Part shown: positions 1 through 8,694 of the stretch, in pieces | Numbering within the stretch: the stretch's first letter is position 1 | Layout: each line of letters starts with the position of its first letter | The notes under the pieces: generated by a model | What the model saw: the letters and a program-made list of their open reading frames with translations, nothing else | What the model was told of the DNA's origin: nothing | Database searches by the model: none | Translations under genes and position numbers: made by a program | Assembly (NCBI RefSeq): GCF_013282155.1 | Contig: NZ_BLWI01000004.1 | Coordinates: 28,915 to 92,914, forward strand | Source of the DNA: Sulfitobacter sp. HGT1 | GTDB lineage: Bacteria; Pseudomonadota; Alphaproteobacteria; Rhodobacterales; Rhodobacteraceae | Length of the DNA stretch: 64,000 bases | Direction: 5' to 3'

Positions 1-97
1 TGCGATCACGGTGATCGGTCTTGGCATCGCCAAGGTCACAGCACCTAGCCTGAAAGAAGCGTGGAACGAAGCAAACACAGCAGGAGGCGCGTCATGA
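1..97 (+). CDS. C-terminal end of an ABC permease (partial)
   Basis: An open frame runs from the window edge (codons in phase with base 2) to a TGA at 95-97. It encodes about 31 residues, beginning AITVIGLGIAKV and ending AGGAS. The stop overlaps the ATG of the following ATPase gene (ATGA), which is usual inside one ABC operon. The short hydrophobic stretch followed by a polar tail fits the end of an inner-membrane LivM- or LivH-type permease, but too little is present to prove the family. The permease identity is inferred mainly from the livG and livF genes downstream. Confidence 0.55.
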   Translation, partial: AITVIGLGIAKVTAPSLKEAWNEANTAGGAS

Positions 98-855
98 GCA
101 CACCAGCCCTTGAACTAATCGGCCTCAAGAAAAGCTTTGGCAAGGCCGAGATCATTCGCGGCATTGACCTGAGCATCGGAAAAGCCGAACGCCACGCCAT
201 CATCGGCCCGAACGGGGCCGGTAAATCGACACTGTTCAACCTGATCACCGCACGGTTTGCGCCGACGGCAGGTACGGTAAAGCTGCATGGTGAAAATCTG
301 GCAGGGCTGGAACCCTTCCAGATCAACCGCAAAGGCCTGAGCCGGTCTTTCCAGATCACCAACATCTTTCCGGCGATGACCGTGTTTGAAAACGTGCGCT
401 GTGCCTTGCTTTGGTCGCAGGGGTACAAGTACAGCTTTTGGCATCTGGTCAACAGCAAGCGCGATCTGACCGAAGGTGCCGAGGCCATTTTGGACCAGAT
501 CAACCTGCTGGAGCGGCGCAATCTTCCGGCTGGCACGTTGTCCTATGCCGAACAGCGCGCGCTTGAAATCGGGATTACCATTGCCGGTGGCGCTGATGTC
601 ATCATGCTGGATGAACCCACAGCAGGGATGAGCAACACCGAGACCGATTACATCACCGACCTGATCCTCAAGGTGACGGCTGGTAAAACCCTGATCATGG
701 TTGAACATGACATGGGCGTGGTCTTTGGTCTGGCCGACCGCATTTCGGTGCTGGTCTATGGCGAAATCATCGCCACAGGAAAACCCGCAGACGTGCGCGC
801 CGACGCACGCGTTCAAGAAGCCTACCTTGGCGCTGCATTGGAGGCAGAACACTAA
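94..855 (+). CDS. livG: Branched-chain-type ABC transporter ATPase LivG
   Basis: A 253-residue ATPase of the HAAT (branched-chain amino acid / carboxylate) importer family, acting at the inner face of the membrane. Visible motifs are Walker A GPNGAGKST (38-46), Q-loop FQIT (Q87), a degenerate signature LSYAEQ (149-154), Walker B VIMLDEP (169-175) and H-loop EHDM (H205). The weak signature motif is normal for LivG. I chose the ATG at 94 because it follows an AGGAGG ribosome site; an earlier in-frame ATG at 61 lies inside the upstream gene. It overlaps the preceding permease end by 4 bases and the livF start by one base. The substrate is unknown; the neighbours suggest an organic or fatty acid fed to the acyl-CoA genes downstream. 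Confidence 0.9.
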   Translation: MSTPALELIGLKKSFGKAEIIRGIDLSIGKAERHAIIGPNGAGKSTLFNLITARFAPTAGTVKLHGENLAGLEPFQINRKGLSRSFQITNIFPAMTVFENVRCALLWSQGYKYSFWHLVNSKRDLTEGAEAILDQINLLERRNLPAGTLSYAEQRALEIGITIAGGADVIMLDEPTAGMSNTETDYITDLILKVTAGKTLIMVEHDMGVVFGLADRISVLVYGEIIATGKPADVRADARVQEAYLGAALEAEH

Positions 856-1559
856 TGATGCTCGAAGTCACCGATATGCATGCCTATTATGGCAAATCTC
901 ACATCCTTCAGGGTGTGAATCTGAATGTAAACGAGGGCGAGATCGTCGCCCTTTTGGGCCGCAACGGGGTGGGGCGTTCCACCACTTGCAAGGCCATCAT
1001 GGGCGAAGTCGAACCGCACGGATCGGTCAAGTTTCAGGGTCAGGAAATCGCCGGCAAGAAGGCGTTTCAAATTGCCAACATGGGCATCGGATATGTGCCT
1101 GAGAACCGCGATATCTTTCCCGGTCTGACCACGCGGCAGAACCTGACGCTGGGCCTCAAACCGGGCCAAAAGGATGGCGCGGGCCGTTGGTCGATGCAGG
1201 CCATGTTCGAAATGTTTGAAAACCTTGACCGCCGCGCCGATGTCGAAGCGTCGGTTCTGTCGGGTGGCGAACAGCAGATGCTGACCATGTGCCGCACGCT
1301 GATGGGCGACCCCGATCTGGTGATGATTGACGAACCAACCGAGGGGCTTTCCCCGCAGATGGTTCAAAAGGTCGCCGAAGTGCTGAAAGAAATCGCAAAC
1401 CGCGGTATTTCAACATTGCTGGTCGAACAAAAGCTGTCCATCGCGATGGATATTGCGGATCGTGTTTATGTCATGGGCCACGGTCAGGTTGTGTTCGAAG
1501 GCACGCCTGCCGAATTGAAAGCACGTGATGATGTGCGCAAGGAATGGCTCGAAGTCTGA
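855..1559 (+). CDS. livF: Branched-chain-type ABC transporter ATPase LivF, variant Walker A
   Basis: A 234-residue second ATPase of the same importer. It has the LivF pattern: P-loop at 35-43, LSGGEQQ signature, Walker B VMIDEPTEG and a final LVEQ switch. The P-loop reads GRNGVGRST, so the lysine that normally holds the beta/gamma phosphate is arginine (R41). The second livF in this window (33094-33795) has the normal GRNGAGKTT. The rest of the protein is intact, so it is probably functional, perhaps with altered ATP turnover or with LivG supplying the main catalytic site. The start at 855 overlaps the livG stop (TAATG) and has GGAGG about 10 bases upstream. Confidence 0.88.
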   Translation: MMLEVTDMHAYYGKSHILQGVNLNVNEGEIVALLGRNGVGRSTTCKAIMGEVEPHGSVKFQGQEIAGKKAFQIANMGIGYVPENRDIFPGLTTRQNLTLGLKPGQKDGAGRWSMQAMFEMFENLDRRADVEASVLSGGEQQMLTMCRTLMGDPDLVMIDEPTEGLSPQMVQKVAEVLKEIANRGISTLLVEQKLSIAMDIADRVYVMGHGQVVFEGTPAELKARDDVRKEWLEV

Positions 1560-1603
1560 TCTTCGGATCGCTTCTGCCGGTTAGAAAAACGTCGCTTCTG
1601 GCG

Positions 1604-1621
1604 GCCTCATCCTCCTGAGGC
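1604..1621 (+). other. Hairpin between livF and the beta-lactamase-fold gene
   Basis: A six-base stem GCCTCA / TGAGGC with a six-base loop lies in the 88-base gap between two co-directional genes. It is not followed by a T run, so it is not a standard terminator. The following gene has its own strong ribosome site (AGGGGG at 1635-1640). It may be an mRNA processing or stability element; function is not shown. Confidence 0.3.
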
Positions 1622-1647
1622 GCTGATGCGTCTTAGGGGGATTTTTT

Positions 1648-2850
1648 ATGGGTTTCGATAGCAATCGGCTGGGCCGTATCGGCGACTGGATGCAAAGCTA
1701 TGTGGATCACAACCGTTTTGCGGGGTGTTCTGTATTGGTGGCGCAAGCGGGCCGCGAAGTGTATTTCAACGCGACCGGCCAGCGCGACGTGGAAGCCGGC
1801 AAACCCTTTGAGCGCGACACGATTGCGCGCATCTATTCGATGACCAAACCCATCACGTCGGTCGCGATCATGATGCTGGCAGAACGCGGGCTTTTCCATC
1901 TGGATGCCCCTGTGTCGGATTTCATTCCCGCCTTTGCCAAGATGGAATGCCTGATCCCCCGCGCCACGCGCATTGGCCAGACCGAACCCTGCCAGACGCC
2001 GACCTTGCACCACCTGCTGACCCATACGTCGGGGCTTAGCTATCCGTTCAACCCCGGTGTGCTGGCCAAGGCGATGGATGAACACGACATCCTGTTTCGC
2101 GCTGATCAGGGGTCACTGGCGGAAATGACCGACCGTGTTGCCGCCCTGCCGCTTGCCTTCCAGCCCGGCAGCCGTTGGGAATATTCGGTCAGCATCGATG
2201 TGCTGGGCCGTGTGGTCGAGGTTGTTTCAGGCAAAACGCTTGAGCAGTTTTTTGTCGACGAAATCCTTGGGCCATTGGGCATGGACGAAACCCGATTTTC
2301 CGTTCCCAAAGGTGCCCAAGATCGCTTTGCCGCGCTTTATACCCCGCTGGCAGGCAGTGCCTATGCGCTGAACGAGGCGAAACCGTCTGAACCCACGTTG
2401 CGCTGTGTGGACCGGCCCGAAAAATCGCCTTTCCTGAATGCCGAAATGCATTCGGGCGGGGGCGGTTTGGTCGGCACCATTGATGATTACCTCAAGTTTA
2501 CCGAAATGCTGCGCACCGGCGGGGCTGGGCTGATTTCGCCAAAAACGCTGGATTTCATGATGCGCAACCACCTGCCCGGCGACATCGCGTCGATGGGTCC
2601 GGCCAGCTTTGCCGAACAACCGATGGAAGGCATGGGCTTTGGCCTTGGCGGCGCTGTTGTGATGAACCCCGGCCGCGTGCGTGTCCCGTCAAGCGTGGGT
2701 GACTTCAGCTGGGGCGGCATGGCTTCCACCTTCTTTTGGGTTGATCCGGTGCTGGATCTATCCGTTGTATTCTTTACCCAGCTTGCCCCGTCCAGTTCCT
2801 ATCCTGCGCGGCCACAGCTCAAGGCCCTTATTCACGGAGCGATGACATGA
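1648..2850 (+). CDS. Serine hydrolase, beta-lactamase / class C esterase fold
   Basis: A 400-residue protein of the Beta-lactamase (PF00144) family, which contains class C beta-lactamases, D-peptidases and EstB-like esterases. The nucleophile motif SMTK is at 64-67 (S64, K67), a YSV motif follows in the middle, and a late HSGGGG motif stands where KTG is found in true beta-lactamases. No clear signal peptide is present, so a cytoplasmic esterase or lactonase is more likely than an antibiotic-resistance enzyme. The ATG at 1648 has a strong AGGGGG site. Its last bases overlap the acetoacetyl-CoA synthetase start by 4 bases, so the two are co-translated. It may release an acid from an ester for activation by the next enzyme (inference). 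Confidence 0.85.
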   Translation: MGFDSNRLGRIGDWMQSYVDHNRFAGCSVLVAQAGREVYFNATGQRDVEAGKPFERDTIARIYSMTKPITSVAIMMLAERGLFHLDAPVSDFIPAFAKMECLIPRATRIGQTEPCQTPTLHHLLTHTSGLSYPFNPGVLAKAMDEHDILFRADQGSLAEMTDRVAALPLAFQPGSRWEYSVSIDVLGRVVEVVSGKTLEQFFVDEILGPLGMDETRFSVPKGAQDRFAALYTPLAGSAYALNEAKPSEPTLRCVDRPEKSPFLNAEMHSGGGGLVGTIDDYLKFTEMLRTGGAGLISPKTLDFMMRNHLPGDIASMGPASFAEQPMEGMGFGLGGAVVMNPGRVRVPSSVGDFSWGGMASTFFWVDPVLDLSVVFFTQLAPSSSYPARPQLKALIHGAMT

Positions 2851-4805
2851 ACGATATCCTTTGGACCCCAACGCCAGAACGCTATGCCGCATCGACGATG
2901 GCCGCGTTCGAGCGTTTCCTGAAGGAAAAACACAACCTGACCTTTGCGGATTACAACGCCATGTGGCGGTGGAGTGTGGATGATCTGGATGCTTTCTGGG
3001 GCGCGATCTGGGAATTTTTCGACGTAAAGGCCAGCGTGCCATGCACCAAAGTATTGGCAAAACGCCAGATGCCCGGTGCCGAATGGTGCCCCGGTGCCAT
3101 GTTGAACTTCACCGATCAGATTATGAAGCACGTGGACAGCCAACCCGACGGGGACGCGCTGATCGTGCAATCCGAAACCTTTGGTCGCAAGGTGCTGTCA
3201 TGGTCGGACCTGCGCGCGCAAGTCGCCAGTGTTGCTGCGCGTTTGCGCGGCATGGGCGTCGAAAAAGGCGACCGCGTGGTTGCTGTGCTGCCCAATACCG
3301 AAACCGCGATGATCGCCTTTCTGGCAACGGCCAGTATTGGCGCAATCTGGTCTCTGTGCGCGCCTGATATGGGCCACGTCGCCATTCTGGACCGGTTCAA
3401 ACAGATCGAACCCAAAGTGCTGATCGCTCAAGACGGTTATATTCACGCGGGCAAAACCATCGACCGCCGCGAAATTCTGGCAGGCATCGAGGCAGAACTG
3501 CCGAGCCTTGTTCAATGTATCACCGTGCCTTTTGTCGGTGACCTGCCCGCAGGCCATATCGCGTGGGATGAGTTGTTGCATGACAAGGCGGAATATTCCT
3601 CGACCCAAGTGCCCTTCGATCATCCGCTTTGGATCGTTTATTCGTCGGGGACCACGGGCAACCCAAAACCCATCGTGCATGGGCATGGCGGCATCATTCT
3701 GGAATCGTCCAAGCAATCGCTGCACCATGATTTCAAACGCGGCGGGCGCTATTGCTGGCTGACGTCTTCGGGCTGGATCATGTGGAATTCGCAGTTCACC
3801 GCCCTTGGCCAGGGTACCACTGTCGCGATGTTCGACGGGGCACCGAACCATCCCGACATGGGGGTGATCTGGCGATTTGTTGCGGATGAAAAGCTGGATT
3901 TCTTTGGCGCAGGTGCCGCGTTTTTCAGCGGCTGCATGAAGGCAGGCATCAAACCGCGAGAGGAAGTCGACCTAAGCGCGCTGAAATCGCTGGGGTCGAC
4001 AGGATCGCCGCTTAGCTCTGACGCCTATGACTGGATTTACCGCGACGTCAAAGCCGATGTGTGGCTTGCCCCGATTTCCGGCGGCACCGATCTGGCCGGG
4101 GCTTTCGTGTTGGGGCACCCCGGCATGCCCGTGCGCGCAGGGGAAATGCAGTGCCGCGCGCTTGGCAATGCCGTGCGCGCCTTTGACGAAGACGGCACTG
4201 AATTGACCGGCGTTGTCGGCGAATTGGTCTGCACCGAACCGCTGCCGTCGATGCCGCTGTTTTTCTGGGGCGATGACGATGGCAGCCGGTTGCACGACAG
4301 CTATTTCGACACCTATCCCGGTGTCTGGCGTCACGGCGACTGGATCGAGATTAACGAAGAAGGCGGATCCGTCATCTATGGCCGGTCGGACGCCACGATC
4401 AACCGCAAGGGCCTGCGTCTTGGCAGTGCTGAAATCTATCAAGCGGTCGAAGGTCTTGACGATGTGATGGACAGCCTTGTCGTTGACCTCGAATTTCTCG
4501 GGCGCGAAAGCTTCATGCCGTTGTTTGTGGTTCCCGCAAAGGGCGTGGCGGTGGATGATGCGCTCAAAGACAAGATCAACGCAGCTATCCGCAAGAACGT
4601 GTCGGCCCGCTTTATCCCCAACGAAATCATCGAGGTCGCGGAAATACCGCGCACCCTTTCGGGCAAAAAGCTTGAGGTTCCGGTGAAAAAGCTGTTGCTT
4701 GGCCAAGATCCCGAAAAGGTCGTGAACCGCGATTCAATGGCCAATCCGGACAGCTTTGATTTCTACATCGCCTATGCCGCAAAGCGGGCGGCCCAAAAGG
4801 ACTAA
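2847..4805 (+). CDS. aacS: Acetoacetyl-CoA synthetase
   Basis: A 652-residue ANL-family acyl-CoA synthetase, predicted to convert acetoacetate, ATP and CoA to acetoacetyl-CoA. The N-terminal ACAS-type region and the W-rich segment (WRWSVDDLDAFW) are typical of AacS. The AMP-binding P-loop YSSGTTGNPKP is near 265-280, and the C-terminal motif LSGKKLEVPVK near residue 605 supplies the adenylation lysine. The length matches AacS (about 650). Neighbours are a hydrolase upstream (4-base overlap) and a TesB thioesterase 3 bases downstream, so this is an operon for short or branched acids. Other beta-keto acids are possible substrates. Confidence 0.9.
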   Translation: MNDILWTPTPERYAASTMAAFERFLKEKHNLTFADYNAMWRWSVDDLDAFWGAIWEFFDVKASVPCTKVLAKRQMPGAEWCPGAMLNFTDQIMKHVDSQPDGDALIVQSETFGRKVLSWSDLRAQVASVAARLRGMGVEKGDRVVAVLPNTETAMIAFLATASIGAIWSLCAPDMGHVAILDRFKQIEPKVLIAQDGYIHAGKTIDRREILAGIEAELPSLVQCITVPFVGDLPAGHIAWDELLHDKAEYSSTQVPFDHPLWIVYSSGTTGNPKPIVHGHGGIILESSKQSLHHDFKRGGRYCWLTSSGWIMWNSQFTALGQGTTVAMFDGAPNHPDMGVIWRFVADEKLDFFGAGAAFFSGCMKAGIKPREEVDLSALKSLGSTGSPLSSDAYDWIYRDVKADVWLAPISGGTDLAGAFVLGHPGMPVRAGEMQCRALGNAVRAFDEDGTELTGVVGELVCTEPLPSMPLFFWGDDDGSRLHDSYFDTYPGVWRHGDWIEINEEGGSVIYGRSDATINRKGLRLGSAEIYQAVEGLDDVMDSLVVDLEFLGRESFMPLFVVPAKGVAVDDALKDKINAAIRKNVSARFIPNEIIEVAEIPRTLSGKKLEVPVKKLLLGQDPEKVVNRDSMANPDSFDFYIAYAAKRAAQKD

Positions 4806-4808
4806 TCC

Positions 4809-5681
4809 ATGACAGATGCCGCCCACCAATTGCTTGAACTTCTCGACATCGAACAGCTTGAGGTCGACCTGTTTCGCGGCATCGGGTCGGGCGGCGAAAC
4901 CACGACACGCATCTTTGGCGGCCATGTCATCGCACAGGCGTTGATGGCCGCCTATCGCACCGTACCCGACCGGATGTGCCATTCGCTGCACGCCTATTTC
5001 ATCCGCCCCGGTGATCCGTCCATTCCGGTGATCTATCAGGTCGACCGCGCCCGCGACGGCGGCAGTTTCACCACCCGACGGGTTGTCGCGATCCAGCACG
5101 GGAAGCAGATTTTCAACCTGTCCGCCTCTTTTCATGTGCAAGAAGAGGGCTGGGATTACCAACACGCAATGCCGGATGTGAAAGGCCCCGAACATTGGCT
5201 GGACCGCCCCGACCTGCGCGAGCCGTATATCAACAAGATCCCCGAAGAATACCGCGATGATTTCCTGCGCGAACGCCCGATCGAAATCCGCGAAGTCGAT
5301 CCGCGCGATCTGTTCGAGCCTGAAAAAACCACCGACAAGAACTATCTTTGGTTCCGGATGGAAGCAGCCAAGGGGCAATCGCCGATCATGCAGCAATGTC
5401 TGCTGGCCTATGCGTCCGATATGAACCTGCTGGGGTCGTCGCTGCGCCCGCACGGGCTGACGTGGTTTCAGGGCAAGGTGATGACCGCCAGCCTTGACCA
5501 TGCCATGTGGTTTCATGCGCCCATCGATTTTTCAGACTGGCATCTTTACGAACTTGATGCGCCGTTCACGGGCGGGGCACGTGGGTTTAACCGCGGGCTG
5601 ATTTACAACCAAAATGGCCAACTGGCGGCAAGTACGGCCCAGGAAGGCCTGATGCGTCCCTACAAGAAGAAAGAGACCTGA
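4809..5681 (+). CDS. tesB: Acyl-CoA thioesterase II, TesB family
   Basis: A 290-residue double-hotdog thioesterase that hydrolyses acyl-CoA to free acid and CoA in the cytoplasm. Family features seen are the segment RIFGGHVIAQAL near residue 35, YFIRPGD near 65 and the ASDMNLLG segment containing the conserved Asp, followed by a second hotdog half. Length matches TesB (about 285-290). It starts 3 bases after aacS, and its TGA shares one base with the next ATG (TGATG), so translation is tightly coupled. A thioesterase beside an acyl-CoA synthetase may recover CoA from dead-end thioesters of the pathway (inference). Confidence 0.9.
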   Translation: MTDAAHQLLELLDIEQLEVDLFRGIGSGGETTTRIFGGHVIAQALMAAYRTVPDRMCHSLHAYFIRPGDPSIPVIYQVDRARDGGSFTTRRVVAIQHGKQIFNLSASFHVQEEGWDYQHAMPDVKGPEHWLDRPDLREPYINKIPEEYRDDFLRERPIEIREVDPRDLFEPEKTTDKNYLWFRMEAAKGQSPIMQQCLLAYASDMNLLGSSLRPHGLTWFQGKVMTASLDHAMWFHAPIDFSDWHLYELDAPFTGGARGFNRGLIYNQNGQLAASTAQEGLMRPYKKKET

Positions 5682-6736
5682 TGACCCAGTCCGGTGGCCG
5701 CTATCCGGGGTGGCACCCGGGCATTGAACTGCGTGACGATTGGCTGGGGTTGGTGGATGAACCCATCATCGACCCTGACCGCGAAATCGTCGATCCGCAT
5801 CATCACCTGTGGCGGCACGGCACCGATGAAAACCCGGCAGTTTACGAGATGGACGCGCTGTGGCGGGATACCGGATCGGGGCATAATGTTGTGCAGACAA
5901 TGTACATCGAATGCCGGTCCTACTGGGATCTGGAGGCACCGGCACATCTGCAATCGGTTGCTGAAACACGCGAAGTCACGCGGATGGCAGCGACTGCTGG
6001 AGACGGGCAAGCCAAGATCGCCGGGATCATCGGGCAAACCGAACTGGTGCTGGACCCCGCGCTGCTGCACGAAGCGCTGGATGCGCACGCCGAAGCGGGA
6101 CAGGGCTTGTTCAAAGGCATCCGCAATTCCGGTGCCCGCGATCCCGAACCCGCAACCCTTGCCATTCCGGGGCGCGGGGTGCCGAACCAATATGGTGACC
6201 CGGACTTCAGACGCGGGGCGGCGATACTGGGCGAACGCGGGCTAACGCTGGACAGTTGGCATTACCACCATCAGCATCAGGAATTTCTTGATCTGGCCCG
6301 CGCGGTTCCTGGCACGACGCTGATCCTTGACCACTTTGGTACTCCGCTGGGTGTTGGCCGGTTCGAGGGCAAGCGTGACGAGATTTTCAAGGTGTGGAAG
6401 GATCACATGGCCGAACTGGCTGAATGCCCCAACGTGATGGCCAAGCTGGGCGGGCTGTGCATGCCGGACAATGGTTATGGCTATATGCACCGCGATACGC
6501 CGCCTTCCTCGGATGAAATCGTCGAGGTGCAGGGCAAATGGTATGCGCATATGTTGGAAGTATTCGGGCCAAGCCGTTGCATGTTTGAAAGCAACTTTCC
6601 GGTGGACCGCACCGCTGTCAGCTATCCGGTGATCTGGAACGCGTTCAAGAAGATGTCAGCCAATCAGACGGAAGGCGAAAAGACGGCGCTGTTTTCCGGC
6701 ACAGCGCGCCGCGTCTATGATCTGCCGCCCGCATAA
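5681..6736 (+). CDS. Metal-dependent amidohydrolase / lactonase (COG3618 type)
   Basis: A 351-residue TIM-barrel hydrolase of the amidohydrolase_2 family (PF04909, COG3618 branch). The metal-binding motif IVDPHHHLW is near residues 35-43, and a later HYHHQHQEF segment carries further histidines. Characterised relatives open lactones such as pyrone-dicarboxylate lactone or sugar lactones; the substrate here is unknown. It is the last gene of the plus-strand operon that starts at the beta-lactamase-fold gene, and a terminator-like hairpin covers its stop codon. The set of hydrolase, synthetase, thioesterase and lactonase suggests catabolism of an ester or lactone. Confidence 0.8.
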   Translation: MTQSGGRYPGWHPGIELRDDWLGLVDEPIIDPDREIVDPHHHLWRHGTDENPAVYEMDALWRDTGSGHNVVQTMYIECRSYWDLEAPAHLQSVAETREVTRMAATAGDGQAKIAGIIGQTELVLDPALLHEALDAHAEAGQGLFKGIRNSGARDPEPATLAIPGRGVPNQYGDPDFRRGAAILGERGLTLDSWHYHHQHQEFLDLARAVPGTTLILDHFGTPLGVGRFEGKRDEIFKVWKDHMAELAECPNVMAKLGGLCMPDNGYGYMHRDTPPSSDEIVEVQGKWYAHMLEVFGPSRCMFESNFPVDRTAVSYPVIWNAFKKMSANQTEGEKTALFSGTARRVYDLPPA

Positions 6737-6754
6737 AGCGGACGGCAGCGTTTT
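6722..6754 (+). terminator. Terminator between convergent operons
   Basis: An 11-base stem (CTGCCGCCCGC at 6722-6732 and GCGGACGGCAG at 6738-6748, one C-A mismatch) with a five-base loop is followed by CGTTTT. It includes the stop codon of the amidohydrolase gene and lies just before the convergent VOC gene. A short T run makes it a reasonable intrinsic terminator for the plus-strand operon. Confidence 0.6.
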
Positions 6755-6757
6755 AGG

Positions 6758-7129
6758 TTAAGCGAACTTGAAAAAGCACAGCTTGTTGCCATCATGGTCG
6801 CGGACATATGCGCCGTAGAAACGGTCGGGCACGCGCTGACCCGGAGCGCCGTCACAGGTCGCCCCCAGTTCAATCGCGCGGGCATAGATTTCATCCACTT
6901 CGGGCTTCGTCTCGGCCGTGAAGGCCACCATCACACCGTTGCCGGGGGTGGGGGCCTCTTTGTTGTAAGGCTCGCAAACCGCAATCATCGGTGTGCCACG
7001 GCCTGTGCCGATCATGGCGATGCGCCCTGCATCCACCAGCACTTTGGCACCTTTGCTTTCGAACAGATCGCAATAGAATTTTTTGGCGCGTTCCATGTCG
7101 GCAGTGCCAACTGTTGTGTACCCGATCAT
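6758..7129 (-). CDS. VOC / glyoxalase family protein
   Basis: A 123-residue vicinal-oxygen-chelate domain protein. It begins with the typical pattern MIGYTTVGTADMERAKKFY, in which Asp/Glu side chains and a beta-alpha unit lead into the fold, and ends with the usual GNKLCFFK strand. These proteins include glyoxalases, epimerases and extradiol dioxygenases; nothing seen here picks one. It overlaps the upstream SDR gene by 4 bases and is the last gene of the minus-strand acyl-CoA operon. A methylmalonyl-CoA-epimerase-like or isomerase role would fit the context but is inference. Confidence 0.75.
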   Translation of the reverse strand: MIGYTTVGTADMERAKKFYCDLFESKGAKVLVDAGRIAMIGTGRGTPMIAVCEPYNKEAPTPGNGVMVAFTAETKPEVDEIYARAIELGATCDGAPGQRVPDRFYGAYVRDHDGNKLCFFKFA

Positions 7130-7917
7130 GAGGATGCTTTCTTGGGGTTGCGGATGTCACCAAACTGACGGTTCAGCTTGCGCATCCCGCCAATCCAACG
7201 ATCATAATTGTCGGTTTTCTTGCGCATATAGTCCAACACCTGCGGGTGAGGGAGCACAAGGAACGTCTCGTTCCGGATGGTTTCTACACAGGCTTCTGCG
7301 ACGGGTTCAGGCTCTAGCATGCCATCCAGAGCCGCAACAGATTCCTCGTGGCCACGGGTCATTTCGCTGCGCACCGCTTGTGGGCACAGCACCGAAACCT
7401 TGATCCCGTCATCACCATGGGTCATCGCCAGCCATTCGGCCAAGGCAACCGCCGCATGCTTGGTCACGCCATAAGGCGCGCAGCCGACCTGGTTCAGCAA
7501 GCCTGCCGCCGACGCGGTGTTCAACAGATAGCCGCCCCCGCGTTCGGTCATGCGGGGCACCAGATGACGTGCGGCCCAGACATGAGACATCACGTTGATA
7601 TCCCAAATCCGCTGCCAATCGTCGTTGGATACTTCCATGCCGCCAGCCGTCAAAATCCCCGCGTTAGAGCAGAACAAATCAATCGGGCCAATATCAGCTT
7701 CGACCGCTTCAATCATATCCGCGATCTCTTGCTCGACGCCAACATTAACGCCAAACGCGACGCCGCCGATGCCATCAGCAACCTCTTGCGCGCCGTCCTT
7801 GTTCAGATCGACGCAAACGACTTTCTTGGCGCCTTCGGCAGCAAACCGAATGGCCATCGCCTTGCCGATACCACTTGCCGCACCGGTGACGACGATAATC
7901 TTGTCTTTGAGTTCCAT
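7126..7917 (-). CDS. Short-chain dehydrogenase/reductase
   Basis: A 263-residue classical SDR. The NAD(P)-binding motif TGAASGIG is at 11-18, NAG at 85-87 and the catalytic set is S136, Y149 and K153 (YGVTK). The Asp at the end of the second strand (VCVDLN) favours NAD over NADP. It oxidises or reduces an alcohol/ketone; the substrate is unknown. It overlaps the VOC gene by 4 bases and lies 9 bases after the next SDR gene, in an operon with acyl-CoA dehydrogenase, hydratase and ligase, so a hydroxyacyl intermediate is likely. Confidence 0.88.
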   Translation of the reverse strand: MELKDKIIVVTGAASGIGKAMAIRFAAEGAKKVVCVDLNKDGAQEVADGIGGVAFGVNVGVEQEIADMIEAVEADIGPIDLFCSNAGILTAGGMEVSNDDWQRIWDINVMSHVWAARHLVPRMTERGGGYLLNTASAAGLLNQVGCAPYGVTKHAAVALAEWLAMTHGDDGIKVSVLCPQAVRSEMTRGHEESVAALDGMLEPEPVAEACVETIRNETFLVLPHPQVLDYMRKKTDNYDRWIGGMRKLNRQFGDIRNPKKASS

Positions 7918-7926
7918 ATCAGCCCC

Positions 7927-8694
7927 TCACGTCCACATGTTCGATCCGCCACACACGGTCAGCGCCTGACCGGTCATGTAGCGGCTGGCATCAGAGGCCA
8001 GGAATACGGCAAGGCCCGCGAAATCATCAGGCTCACCCAAACGGCGCAGCGGGATGTCGTTTTTGATGCGCTCTTCGACTTCGGGATTGTCCCACAGTTC
8101 GCGCGCAAATTCGGTGCGAACAAGGCCGGGACAAATAGCATTAAAGCGGATGCCTTTCGGACCGAACTCAGCCGCAAGGTTGCGCACCAGCCCGATCAAG
8201 GCCAGCTTGGACATGCCATAGGTGCCCAGCATCACGGACGGTTTGAACGCCCCGATGGAGGACGTAAACGCCATCGATCCCGCGCCTTTTTCGACCATGT
8301 CAGGGGCAACCATCTGCGCCAGCCACAGGTTGGACTGCACATTGGCGTTCATGGTTTTCTGATAGGCATCGTCAGGGATTTCCGACGTTGGCCCGTAATA
8401 GGGGTTCACGCCGGCATTGCCGATCACGATGTCGATCTTGCCCGCAACTTTGTGGGTTTCATCGACCAAGGCTTGCAGCTGATCCTTGTAGCCCACGTTG
8501 CAGGCCACGCCGAATGCTTGGCCTTTGCCAAGCGCGTTGATTTCAGCGGCAGCAGCATCAAGCTGATCCTGCTTGCGCGCCGAAATGACAACAGTCGCCC
8601 CTTGTTCGGCAAGGGCCTTGGCCATCGCCAGCCCCATGCCTTTGGAGGCACCGGTTAACAGCGCCACCTTTCCGGTCAGGTCAAACAGGCTCAT
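7927..8694 (-). CDS. Short-chain dehydrogenase/reductase
   Basis: A 255-residue classical SDR with TGASKGMG at 14-21, NAG at 93-95, and catalytic Y159 and K163 (YGMSK). The Arg ending the second strand (ISARKQ) favours NADP, unlike the adjacent SDR. The C-terminal TGQALTVCGG segment is typical of FabG-like members. Its start overlaps the end of the acyl-CoA dehydrogenase gene by 4 bases. Two SDRs of different likely cofactor preference side by side suggest two separate redox steps in the same pathway. Confidence 0.88.
   Translation of the reverse strand: MSLFDLTGKVALLTGASKGMGLAMAKALAEQGATVVISARKQDQLDAAAAEINALGKGQAFGVACNVGYKDQLQALVDETHKVAGKIDIVIGNAGVNPYYGPTSEIPDDAYQKTMNANVQSNLWLAQMVAPDMVEKGAGSMAFTSSIGAFKPSVMLGTYGMSKLALIGLVRNLAAEFGPKGIRFNAICPGLVRTEFARELWDNPEVEERIKNDIPLRRLGEPDDFAGLAVFLASDASRYMTGQALTVCGGSNMWT

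Noticed and set aside
1604..1621. Rho-independent terminator after livF
   Set aside because: The stem is short and no T run follows; listed only as a hairpin.
7348..8658. Open frame of 436 codons on the plus strand opposite two SDR genes
   Set aside because: Both SDR genes have full catalytic motifs and overlapping starts; the antisense frame has none and no ribosome site.
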